Source: Chthoniobacter flavus (GTDB lineage Bacteria; Verrucomicrobiota; Verrucomicrobiia; Chthoniobacterales; Terrimicrobiaceae). From it: 55,221 nucleotides of DNA. Of the stretch, positions 35,872-43,627 are shown one piece after another (positions within the stretch are counted from its first letter, which is position 1; each line of letters starts with the position of its first letter). The position numbers and the translations under genes were made by a program. The notes beneath the pieces were generated by a model. That model worked only from the letters and a program-made list of their open reading frames with translations, ran no database searches and was not told the origin of the DNA. The stretch is from assembly GCA_945860745.1 (NCBI GenBank), contig CAMASH010000013.1, positions 1 through 55,221 on the forward strand. Direction: 5' to 3'.

Positions 35872-37120
35872 TACGGTTCCGCAGCCAATCCGCAAGTCCG
35901 GTGTTCGGCACCGCCTCCTCCGCCCGGGTGGCCAGTGTCTTGATCTTCAGCAGCGGCCATTCCTCCCCCACCACCACAGCCAGTTCCGCACCGAGGTGCT
36001 CCGCCGCCTGAAATTGTTTGCCGACCTTAGCCTCCGTCAGAGGAAAATCCACCCGCAGACCGGCCAGCCGGAGCTGCTGCACCAGCGCCAGCGCGTCGGC
36101 CCGCCGCTCTTCCTTGGCCACGATAAGATACACATCGCAGGCCCGTTGCCGCGAGGTCCAGGCGGTCATCCTCGCCTTCGCCTCCGGAGTGTCGTCAATG
36201 AGGTTGCCCAGCACCACGTCACCCAGGCCGAAGCCCAGCGCCGCCAGGTCCACCTTGCCGTCGCTCATCAGGCTCAGCAATTTATCGTAGCGTCCGCCCC
36301 CGGCCAGGGCGCGTTCATTTTTGCTGCGGTCGAAAACCTCAAAAACCACCCCGGTGTAATAGGCCAGTCCGCGCACAATCGCGTAGTCAATCTCCACAAA
36401 GTCTGCCAGACCGCGCGCCTCCAGGCTCTCCAGCACCGGACCCAAATCCGCGGGCTGCTTGCCGCGCAGGAAGGCCAGCACAGCCTCCGCCGTCAGGCCC
36501 GGAACATTCAGCCGGGCCAGCGCCGCACTGGTCTTCTCCGCCGGCAGGCGCTCGGCCTTGTCGACGATCTGGAAAAACTCGTATTCGTCCTCCGGCCGGC
36601 CCCCGGCGTCCGCGAAAAATTTCTGCCAGGCGGTGCGGCTGCTCAGGCGGACGATAAAGTCGCGTTCGGAAAATCCGAACTCCCGCAGCACATCAATGAC
36701 CAGCGCAATCAACTCGGCATCCGCCGCGGCGGACGCCTCCCCGATGATATCGGCATTGAATTGATAGAACTCCCGCCCGCGACCGCGCTGAGGTTTTTCA
36801 TAACGGAAAAACTGCGGCACACAAAACCACTTGAGCGGCTTTTTGAAATCGCGTTCCCGCGCCGCCACCATCCGCGCAAGCGTCGGGGTCATTTCCGGAC
36901 GCAGGGCGGCATGACGTCCGCCTTTGTCCGTGAAATCAAAAAGCTGACCGACCAATTCGCCGCCGCTTTTTTTCTGATAAAGTTCGATCGGTTCCAGCAC
37001 GGGCCCGTCGTATTCGACGAAACCATACCGGCGCGCGACTTCGCGCCAGACGGAAAGGATGTAATTCCGCCGGGCGCATTCTTCGGGATAAAAATCCCGG
37101 AAACCGGGAAGGGTCTGCAT
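35843..37120 (-). CDS. hisS: Histidine-tRNA ligase
   Basis: 425 residues. The N-terminus MQTLPGFRDFYPEE and motif 1 region are normal for HisRS, motif 2 is WFCVPQFFRYEKPQRGRGREFYQFNAD, and histidine-binding motifs include LAYYTGVVFE and ALAGGGRYD. The C-terminal anticodon domain starts at about 330. The final residues (NVPLVQG) come from a repeat palindrome that overlaps the stop region. Class II synthetase acting in the cytoplasm. Confidence 0.96.
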   Translation of the reverse strand: MQTLPGFRDFYPEECARRNYILSVWREVARRYGFVEYDGPVLEPIELYQKKSGGELVGQLFDFTDKGGRHAALRPEMTPTLARMVAARERDFKKPLKWFCVPQFFRYEKPQRGRGREFYQFNADIIGEASAAADAELIALVIDVLREFGFSERDFIVRLSSRTAWQKFFADAGGRPEDEYEFFQIVDKAERLPAEKTSAALARLNVPGLTAEAVLAFLRGKQPADLGPVLESLEARGLADFVEIDYAIVRGLAYYTGVVFEVFDRSKNERALAGGGRYDKLLSLMSDGKVDLAALGFGLGDVVLGNLIDDTPEAKARMTAWTSRQRACDVYLIVAKEERRADALALVQQLRLAGLRVDFPLTEAKVGKQFQAAEHLGAELAVVVGEEWPLLKIKTLATRAEEAVPNTGLADWLRNRTTNVPLVQG

Positions 37121-37163
37121 GCCGTGGTACTGTCCTGCCCGCGCGCTTCTGAAAAGTGTTTTC

Positions 37164-38153
37164 CTACGCGCTCAGATCGAGCAGCACCTTGCCGGCGCGG
37201 CTTTCCCGGCCGGCTTCCTCCACGGCCTCGACCAGTTCCGTGAGCGGATAAACCCGGTGCACCGGCAGCACGAGTTCCCCGCGTGCCACCAGACCGGCCA
37301 GGGTGGAGAACATTTCTTTGATCGCAGGGGCCGGGGATTTTTCCTTCCAGCGATTGAGCCAGAAACCGCGGAAATGCAGATTTCTGAAAATCAGCAGCCC
37401 ATTGGGAATTTTGAGCGGCTGCCGGCCCATGGCGCCATAGGTGACGAGGGTTCCCTCGTCGGCCAGGGCGTTGGCGAGGTTGAGTGCGCTGGCTCCGCCG
37501 ACGGCGTTCAAGCCCAGGCACGGGCGGCGGTCACAGAATTCGCCGATCTGGCTGCGCAGATCGCAATCCTCCAGCACGACCCGATCCGCCCCGATGGCGC
37601 GGAGTTCGTCGATCAATTCGGGCCGCCTGACCACATTGAGGGTCTTCCCTCCGCGGGCCCGTGCGATCTGGATGACGCTGCGTCCCACGGCGGAGTTGGC
37701 CGCGTTCTGCACGATCCAGTCGCCCGCATTGAGCTTCACAAAATCCTGCAGCAGGCCCCAGGCGGACGGCGGATTCACCGTCAGCATCGCGGCCTGATGG
37801 ACGTCCAATCCCGCGGGCAGAAGAATGGCGTCCCTCGCACTAGCCAGCAGGTTTTGCGTCCAAGTCCCTCGACACATCGGCAGCACCAAATCGCCGGGCG
37901 CGAAGCCTGAAACACCGCCCCCAACAGCCACCACCCGACCCACGCCCTCATTGCCGATCACGGCCGGCAAGTCCGGTAACTCCCCGTATTTTCCCTCGAT
38001 GATATTGAGGTCGGCGGGATTGACGGGGGCCGCCAGCATCTTCACCAGCAACTCGCCGGGGCCCGGTGGCGGGGCCGGAACCTCTTCCACCCGCAAAACC
38101 TCGGCGGCTTTGCCGAAGGCGTGTAATCGGGCCGCGCGCATCAGGTTCTCCAA
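37164..38153 (-). CDS. MECR-like trans-2-enoyl thioester reductase (MDR family)
   Basis: 329 residues. Signatures fit the MECR/Etr1 branch of zinc-independent medium-chain reductases: NPADLNIIEGKYG with the catalytic-type Tyr56, AVIGNEGVGRV, AMLTVNPPSAWGLL, IVQNAANSAVGRSVIQIA and LHFRGFWLNRWKE. These enzymes reduce trans-2-enoyl-CoA/ACP with NADPH in fatty acid synthesis. A generic quinone oxidoreductase is a weaker alternative. It is 43 bases upstream of hisS. Start at 38153 or at Met5 (38141). Confidence 0.85.
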   Translation of the reverse strand: MENLMRAARLHAFGKAAEVLRVEEVPAPPPGPGELLVKMLAAPVNPADLNIIEGKYGELPDLPAVIGNEGVGRVVAVGGGVSGFAPGDLVLPMCRGTWTQNLLASARDAILLPAGLDVHQAAMLTVNPPSAWGLLQDFVKLNAGDWIVQNAANSAVGRSVIQIARARGGKTLNVVRRPELIDELRAIGADRVVLEDCDLRSQIGEFCDRRPCLGLNAVGGASALNLANALADEGTLVTYGAMGRQPLKIPNGLLIFRNLHFRGFWLNRWKEKSPAPAIKEMFSTLAGLVARGELVLPVHRVYPLTELVEAVEEAGRESRAGKVLLDLSA

Positions 38154-38176
38154 TGACTATTGACCAATGACTAAAA
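38151..38176. repeat. Short direct repeat CAATGACTA / CAATGACTA
   Basis: Two copies of CAATGACTA (38152-38160 and 38166-38174), the second preceded by TTGAC, fall in the 17-base gap between the reductase start and the lipoprotein stop. Related ACCAATGAC strings recur at 43582-43611, and CCCATGACG strings at about 49181-49203, all at gene junctions. Confidence 0.5.
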
Positions 38177-38662
38177 CATCGCATCCACGAAGGCCGGATC
38201 ATACCACTCGCCCGGCCAGCCATAGTCGAAGGGCGCGCCACCCATGTAATAAGGATCGTTGAAATACGGATTGTCCTTCCACTTGCCGGAACCGCCGGTC
38301 TGGTCGCGTTCCGTGGCCTCGAAGAAACCGGTGGATTTACCCAGATAATTGAGCAGATCCCCGCTGGCCCCGGCATCGTCGAGCTGCTCAAGCTGGGCAT
38401 TGGTGAGAGTGTAGGGAGCCTTGGTGCTCTTGATATAGGTCAGAATGACCGGGCTCGGCACCTTGCTGTTCAAGAGGTTGGAAATGTCGGTGTCGGTGAG
38501 CACGCGACGGTTCGCGATTTTCTCGTAGGTGATGTTGTCGATCCCCATGCCTCGGAGTTTGACCAGCACGGGCGGCGGCCCGGATTGAGGCGGAGGGGTT
38601 GTCGCGCACGCGGCGAGGACAGTCACGGTGGCGGCAAGGGAGAGGAGACGCAGAGCAGTCAT
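38171..38662 (-). CDS. Putative lipoprotein
   Basis: 163 residues with a lipoprotein signal (lipobox VLAAC, Cys19) and a Pro-rich linker. The central segment (ITYEKIANRRVLTDTDISNLLNSKVPSPVILTYIKST) repeats a motif about adaptive helices, ending in an aromatic Gly/Pro/Tyr-rich tail (FNDPYYMGGAPFDYGWPGEWYDP). Family not recognised with certainty. Probably anchored to the outer membrane. It ends 17 bases before the reductase gene. Confidence 0.72.
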   Translation of the reverse strand: MTALRLLSLAATVTVLAACATTPPPQSGPPPVLVKLRGMGIDNITYEKIANRRVLTDTDISNLLNSKVPSPVILTYIKSTKAPYTLTNAQLEQLDDAGASGDLLNYLGKSTGFFEATERDQTGGSGKWKDNPYFNDPYYMGGAPFDYGWPGEWYDPAFVDAMF

Positions 38663-38712
38663 GGTCTTCTCCTATTCCGCAAAGGGCGGGCTGGCGATGA
38701 AAAATCCGCCGT

Positions 38713-40140
38713 CTAGTTTCGTGTCACCAGAAAAACCCCGTGCTGAAATCGCCAGAACATTCCACCGACCTGCCACAGCAGGGAAACAAGAATCGCGGTG
38801 TGAACCGCGAGATAAACGGTGTCCGTCCAGGCTTTCCCGGCCATGCGCCGCAGGGTGGACGCCCACCAAACCAGCAAAAACACCGCAGGCACCCACAGGC
38901 TGCCCATAAAACGGTCCCCCCGCCCGATCGGAAAATACCATCCGTAGAGTCCGATATACAGCGCGCCCGCCCCAAGCAGAAATGCGGCGAAGGCCAGGTT
39001 CCCCGAATCGGTCAGACGCGCACGGGCGGCGGCACCGCTTCGAAAAAAAAGCCCGGCGCACAAAGCCGCCAAGGCCAAAAGATAGACTCCGCGATGAGCC
39101 AGCGGCTGACTCCATTTTTTTGCAGGTGATCGCCAGAAGAACGCCGCCCCGGACAGTTTCTCCTCCGGCCAGAAAAACCGCACCGTCACCTCCGCCGCCC
39201 CGGCCGTCGCGCGCTGCACGGCGTCCGCCAGCGAATGACGGCGGAAATACCAGGAGAGCGAAGGCGTTTCCTCCTTCGGGAGAGCCTTGAGCTGCGCCCC
39301 GCCGGGATACTTTGTCTGCCACGGCCACGCCTCCGTTTGGAAATCATCCATCCACATCCAGAATTTGGTGTAATTGAAAAACGGTTTGCCGAAGGCCTCC
39401 TGACTGAAGCGTCCAAGGGGAATGAGCAGGAGCACGAAGAGGCCAAGTCCGGCCAAAAGCCGGAGAAGATTTTTTCCCGGCGGCCAGCCGGAATCCCGGC
39501 GGATAGCGGCCAGCAGAAAACGAAAAGCGAAAGCCGCCGCCAAGGCCAGGAGGAAGGGCAAGAGCGAGGGTTTGGACAAATAGGCCAGCCCGCAGACCGC
39601 GCCGAAGGCGAGATGCCACCAGACCGCCGCGCCGCGCAGAAGCCGCCAGGCCAGAACCCCGGCCAGAAAGGACAGAATGTAATACAGCGGCTCCGGTTGA
39701 AAATACGTGCCCCTCACCAGCAAAATACCCAGACTGCAAAGCAGCAAAAGATTGGCCGTGGCCAGGGGGTCAAGCCAGCGCGCCGCCGCCACGCCGAGGG
39801 CGCAAAGAAAAATCACGCACAGTGCGGTATTGAGCCATTTGCCCTTGGCAAAGAACGCCGCCGCATCGTTCGAGTCAACATGGCGGGCCAGCCAGGACCA
39901 AAGCGGATGCCGCACGCCATCCGTGCGCTGCGGAAAGACATCCTCGCGCGCCGTGGCGGCCAGCCACATTTCCGCCCCCTGATCGGACGCGGCGGAATCC
40001 TGATTCGAATGCCGGATGGTCACCGCCGCCGCCAGCAGATGAATCGCGATCACGATTGGAAGAGTGACCGCCAGCGCCCGCCAGCGCCGCGGCTCCAGCC
40101 ATTGCCGCACGGCGGAGGCGGAGGCGCTCAGGTCACTCAT
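38713..40140 (-). CDS. GT-C type integral membrane glycosyltransferase (putative)
   Basis: 475 residues with about ten transmembrane helices. The first extracytoplasmic loop contains acidic residues (SDQGAEMWLAATAREDVFPQRTDGVRHP), as in GT-C enzymes that use lipid-phosphate sugars (ArnT/PMT-like layout). A large loop (about 255-330) precedes the last helices. No exact family match by eye. It lies 9 bases downstream of a UbiA prenyltransferase gene, which suggests use of a polyprenyl-phosphate-linked sugar made by that pathway. Confidence 0.7.
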   Translation of the reverse strand: MSDLSASASAVRQWLEPRRWRALAVTLPIVIAIHLLAAAVTIRHSNQDSAASDQGAEMWLAATAREDVFPQRTDGVRHPLWSWLARHVDSNDAAAFFAKGKWLNTALCVIFLCALGVAAARWLDPLATANLLLLCSLGILLVRGTYFQPEPLYYILSFLAGVLAWRLLRGAAVWWHLAFGAVCGLAYLSKPSLLPFLLALAAAFAFRFLLAAIRRDSGWPPGKNLLRLLAGLGLFVLLLIPLGRFSQEAFGKPFFNYTKFWMWMDDFQTEAWPWQTKYPGGAQLKALPKEETPSLSWYFRRHSLADAVQRATAGAAEVTVRFFWPEEKLSGAAFFWRSPAKKWSQPLAHRGVYLLALAALCAGLFFRSGAAARARLTDSGNLAFAAFLLGAGALYIGLYGWYFPIGRGDRFMGSLWVPAVFLLVWWASTLRRMAGKAWTDTVYLAVHTAILVSLLWQVGGMFWRFQHGVFLVTRN

Positions 40141-40149
40141 GCCGACGGA

Positions 40150-41109
40150 CTACTTTCCAATGATGACCCGGAAAAAATGGAAGGACTCCGTAAGGTCGAG
40201 TTTGGTCCAGGCCAGGAAGCCGGAAATCGCCACCACCGCCACGGTGCAAAGAATGACCAGGGGACTGCGCAGGAGATGCTCGGGCTCGAGACGCGCCTCG
40301 GCCTCGCTCATGGCCAGGTTGAGATAAACGCAGATGGCCACGACCACGAGGGGGAAAACAAACACCAGATTCGGGCGATAAACCGCGATGGCGATACCCA
40401 TGCAGAAACAGAAAAAGTTCGCGTGTGTGATCATCGAAAGGATGAGCGATTTTTCCGTATAGACCTTGAACGACCGGCGATACTGGCCGCTGCGCTCGGC
40501 ATTGCCGATGAACCGGAACTCGGCATAGCGTTTGCCGGCCATAAGCAACGCGCCAAAAAACCACCACGCCATCACAATGGAGAGCGGAGGGAAGGACAGG
40601 GCCGGAGCCAGCGCATACCACCCGAGCCAGAGCCGGATTGGATTATTGAAAGACTCCGCGATCACATCGAAGAAGGCCCGATCCTTCAGACGGATGGGTT
40701 CGACATTGTAAACAAAACCGCTCAGCAACAAGAGAGCCAGGGCGATCGTATAGCCGAGGTTGAACACTGCCAGCGACATGCCGAAACCCAGGACGCAAAG
40801 CAAAACCATCAGTCCCCAGAGAATCGGAACACTCACCTTGCCCGACGGCACCGGGCGGTCTTTCTTCGTCGGATGCATCCGGTCGAACGGGGCATCAAGA
40901 ATCTCGTTGATGATATAATTGGCCGAAGCAATAAAACAGGCTGGGACGAGCGAAAGCACTGCCATCACAAGGGTGTGTCCGTTCACGGTCAAAACCGGTT
41001 CCCCTTGAATCGGAAATGCCAGCAGGGCCAGAGCCACCAAGTGGCCGAAGACAATGAAGACATTCTTCAGCCAGTGGTCCGGCCGCATCACCTTGAGGTA
41101 TTCGAGCAT
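40150..41109 (-). CDS. UbiA-family prenyltransferase, decaprenyl-phosphate phosphoribosyltransferase-like
   Basis: 319 residues, about nine membrane helices. The two Asp-rich sites are visible: NYIINEILDAPFDRMHPTKKDRP (64-86, with D72 and D76) and YNVEPIRLKDRAFFDVIAES (134-153). The wording MRPDHWLKN and the HPTKKDRPVPSG segment are close to the Rv3806c-type DPPR synthases that join PRPP to polyprenyl phosphate. A quinone-pathway UbiA is the alternative. It is the upstream partner of the GT-C gene and divergent from birA (100-base gap). Confidence 0.82.
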   Translation of the reverse strand: MLEYLKVMRPDHWLKNVFIVFGHLVALALLAFPIQGEPVLTVNGHTLVMAVLSLVPACFIASANYIINEILDAPFDRMHPTKKDRPVPSGKVSVPILWGLMVLLCVLGFGMSLAVFNLGYTIALALLLLSGFVYNVEPIRLKDRAFFDVIAESFNNPIRLWLGWYALAPALSFPPLSIVMAWWFFGALLMAGKRYAEFRFIGNAERSGQYRRSFKVYTEKSLILSMITHANFFCFCMGIAIAVYRPNLVFVFPLVVVAICVYLNLAMSEAEARLEPEHLLRSPLVILCTVAVVAISGFLAWTKLDLTESFHFFRVIIGK

Positions 41110-41209
41110 CGCGGGAGTTTTACCGGATGGAACCGCAAATCAAGACACACTTTACCACCCAAGGAAAACACTCCAAAAATCCCCCGCCCTCCCGCAGAAT
41201 GAAGTCTCC

Positions 41210-41959
41210 ATGATTTCCGAAGGAACACTTTCCCGCGTGGGCCGCGCCATGTGGCAGCTTGCCAGCTACGATTCGCTTGCCTCGACCAGCGATCTGGCCC
41301 GGGAACTGCCCGCCTGGAACGCGGTTTGCGCCCGGCGCCAATCCGCAGGCCGCGGACGCTTCGGGCGCCCCTTTGTCTCCGACGAGGGCGGGCTCTGGAT
41401 TTCCGCGGTTCTTCCCGCCGGCGCCGAGGCGGCACGATGGACCGGATTCTCCCTCATGGTAGGAAACCATTTGCTGCGTCTGCTCCGGCAGCTTGGCCTG
41501 CCGGAGGCCCGGCTGCGCTGGCCCAATGATCTGATGGCCCGCGACAAGAAACTCGCCGGACTTCTCATCGAACAAGGCGCGCAGGAAACTTTGACCGTCG
41601 GTCTTGGTCTGAATGTCCTCAACGCGCCCTGGGAGCAGGATGCGTCTCTGACACACACCACCACCCGGCTGACCGATCTTCTGCCAAAAGCGCCCGAAAT
41701 TTCCGATCTTGCCGTTCGCGTGCTCGACGCTTTGGCGGATGCGCACGAGGCCATGCGCAGCGGAGGTTTCTCCGCCGCAGTTGGGGAATTCAATGCCAAC
41801 CTCGAAGCCAGGCTGGTGGAAATCAGCCTGCTGGAAGGCGGCACCGCGCGCGGGGTTTTCACCGGCCTTGATCACGAGGGAAACCTCCGCCTGGCCGACG
41901 CGTCCGGAATCATCCACACCGTCCCCCACCCTCACGTTGAACGCCTCACCGAAATCTGA
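41210..41959 (+). CDS. birA: Biotin-[acetyl-CoA-carboxylase] ligase
   Basis: 249 residues from the ATG at 41210; the frame is open upstream but unlike BirA. The catalytic domain has SAGRGRFGRPFVSDEGGLW (biotinyl-AMP loop), RWPNDLMA and KKLAGLLIE, and the small C-terminal SH3-like domain follows from about 205. There is no N-terminal helix-turn-helix, so this is a monofunctional ligase without repressor function. It biotinylates acetyl-CoA carboxylase carrier protein. Confidence 0.93.
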   Translation: MISEGTLSRVGRAMWQLASYDSLASTSDLARELPAWNAVCARRQSAGRGRFGRPFVSDEGGLWISAVLPAGAEAARWTGFSLMVGNHLLRLLRQLGLPEARLRWPNDLMARDKKLAGLLIEQGAQETLTVGLGLNVLNAPWEQDASLTHTTTRLTDLLPKAPEISDLAVRVLDALADAHEAMRSGGFSAAVGEFNANLEARLVEISLLEGGTARGVFTGLDHEGNLRLADASGIIHTVPHPHVERLTEI

Positions 41960-42042
41960 CTGGAGGGCAACGCTTCGTCGTTGCTCAAATATCCTCTGGC
42001 CTCCAATTCAAAATTCGGGAAATGACAAAGCCTTTCCCTCCA
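41960..42042. repeat. Inverted repeat related to the element at 31518
   Basis: The left arm TGGAGGGCAACGCTTCGTCG (41960-41979) differs from the 31518 copy by one base. The right arm ends CTTTCCCTCCA (to 42042). It lies between convergent birA and the DUF3108 gene, the same kind of position as the other copy. Confidence 0.6.
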
Positions 42043-42044
42043 AA

Positions 42045-42860
42045 CTAAAGTTTACCACCTTCAAAGGTCACGCTCACCAGTTCGCCGAAAACGTAGCCGA
42101 TAAAAATATCCACCTCGGCCCGCAGCGGGATGCGGTTTTCATCGTCGGATATCCAGACGGTGCCGTGACGGAATTTTTTGTGGGGCTCGAGTTTGTTTTC
42201 CGTTTTCGACTGCTTGACCACCTTGAAAATCTCGAAATCGATTTTGATCGCGGGCCAGGATTTTCCGGCGGCCTTGATCGTTTCGCGCCCTAGCACGGTG
42301 ATCTCCACCACATAGGCGGCGTCGCCGGGGAAGGCGATCACTCCCGCTTTGTCCTTATCCGCCAGCGGTTGACTGCGGATGAAGAACAGGGCCGCCACAA
42401 TATCACGGATCGGTTCCACCTTGATCCGCTTCCATTTGGCGGGTCCTTTCGGATCCGGCGTCACATCCCGCAAACGCCAGAGGCCATCCGGTTGGAAAAC
42501 CGCCTCGGTCCGCACCGTTTTCCTCGCATACTTTTCCACTTGGTTGAATGCCACCGACTGAAGCCCGTTTTTGCGGATCACTGCGCGGTGCGTGGCGTCG
42601 ATCTTCCAGAGGGAACGCACCAAACCCGAGGTGCCGCCCTCGACCTGCATCTGAACCTCGTCCCCCGCACAGGTGAATCGGGCCCGGGCCCGCGCCGCCT
42701 CGATGTCCGACCATCCGAAGCGGAACTCCCCTTCGAAGGGCCGGACCAAGGGAAATGGTCCGGGATTCTCCGGGGTGAGTTTTTTCCGCCAGGATTCGGC
42801 GGATTGCGCCAGGGAAGCCGCCGCCAGAAAACCCGCGACGAATCCTAGCGGAAGCCTCAT
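42045..42860 (-). CDS. DUF3108-type periplasmic protein
   Basis: 271 residues from the ATG at 42860, which overlaps the BatE-like gene stop by 4 bases and begins a signal peptide (MRLPLGFVAGFLAAASLAQSA). DUF3108 features: PFEGEFRFGWSDIEAARARARF, ALFFIRSQPL, GDAAYVVEITVLGRETIKAAGKSWPAIKID and WISDDENRIPLRAEVDIFIG. The family forms beta-rich periplasmic proteins of unknown role. It is the last gene of the Bat operon. Confidence 0.82.
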   Translation of the reverse strand: MRLPLGFVAGFLAAASLAQSAESWRKKLTPENPGPFPLVRPFEGEFRFGWSDIEAARARARFTCAGDEVQMQVEGGTSGLVRSLWKIDATHRAVIRKNGLQSVAFNQVEKYARKTVRTEAVFQPDGLWRLRDVTPDPKGPAKWKRIKVEPIRDIVAALFFIRSQPLADKDKAGVIAFPGDAAYVVEITVLGRETIKAAGKSWPAIKIDFEIFKVVKQSKTENKLEPHKKFRHGTVWISDDENRIPLRAEVDIFIGYVFGELVSVTFEGGKL

Positions 42861-43627
42861 GCCGCGGGCACCACGGATTCGAGGGATTTTGAGAGAGTCC
42901 ACCCCTTTTGCCCGGCCGGTGACTGGCAGAAGGCCCACTCTCCGCTCCGTTGCAGGATTCGCAAGGAGGCACCGGGAGGCAGTTTGGTCACGGTGGCCGA
43001 TTGATCGGCCGGGGCCGAAAGAAGCGTGGCTCCCTCTTCCGCCAGAACCACGGCGGATTGGCGTTCATCAATCCGGGGATCCGCCAGCGTGCCGGCCAAA
43101 AAAACGAACGCTCCGAACGCCAGCAGAAAAAGCGAGCCCAGGAACGGCAGGAACTTCCGGCCCGATTTGAAAATGGCGAAGAGCAGCAGAAACGCCCCCA
43201 GCCAAGCCACCACACATCCGGCCAAAACCAGAATCCGCAGCGGCGCTTTCTCGGCCAAAAATCCGCGCCAGTCCGATTTGGGCCGCGGCACGCCCTGGGA
43301 TCTCTCGATGTCGGAAAGCGCAATGCGGGCGTCAATCAGCCGCGGGTCCAGCAGGATGGCCCGGCGCAAACTGAGTGCGGCCTGGGGACGCTGCCCGTTC
43401 TTGAGCTGCGCCGTGGCCAGATTGAAATAAAGCCCGGCGTCCGGACCCGAGGACGCAATGGCGGTTTCATAGGCGCGCGCCGCCTCGGAAAAGTCGCCCT
43501 TGGCAAAGGCCGCGGCCCCGTCCTGGGTGGCATCGGCAAAGAGATTCAACGCCGCCGTCAGGGAGACGAAGACGGTCATCAACGACCAATGACGGCTGAC
43601 CAATGACGGCTTAAGGCAATTCTTCAT
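42857..43627 (-). CDS. batE: BatE-like TPR and SH3-domain membrane protein
   Basis: 256 residues: signal or anchor, two TPR-like repeats (about 38-105: AAAFAKGDFSEAARAYETAIAS, LYFNLATAQLKNGQRPQAALSLRRAILLDP), two transmembrane helices (about 130-185) and a C-terminal SH3b-like domain (about 190-250). Start 43627 overlaps the batD end. Met17 (43579) is an alternative that begins at the signal peptide and excludes a repeat-encoded RHWSLMT segment. BatE proteins belong to the Bat (aerotolerance) complex. Confidence 0.82.
   Translation of the reverse strand: MKNCLKPSLVSRHWSLMTVFVSLTAALNLFADATQDGAAAFAKGDFSEAARAYETAIASSGPDAGLYFNLATAQLKNGQRPQAALSLRRAILLDPRLIDARIALSDIERSQGVPRPKSDWRGFLAEKAPLRILVLAGCVVAWLGAFLLLFAIFKSGRKFLPFLGSLFLLAFGAFVFLAGTLADPRIDERQSAVVLAEEGATLLSAPADQSATVTKLPPGASLRILQRSGEWAFCQSPAGQKGWTLSKSLESVVPAA
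43582..43611. repeat. Direct repeat GACCAATGACGGCT x2 at the batD/batE junction
   Basis: GACCAATGACGGCT occurs twice in a row (43582-43595 and, offset by one base, 43597-43610). It covers the batD stop and the batE 5' end. This is the gene-junction type of dispersed repeat also hinted at near 38152 and 49181. Confidence 0.55.
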
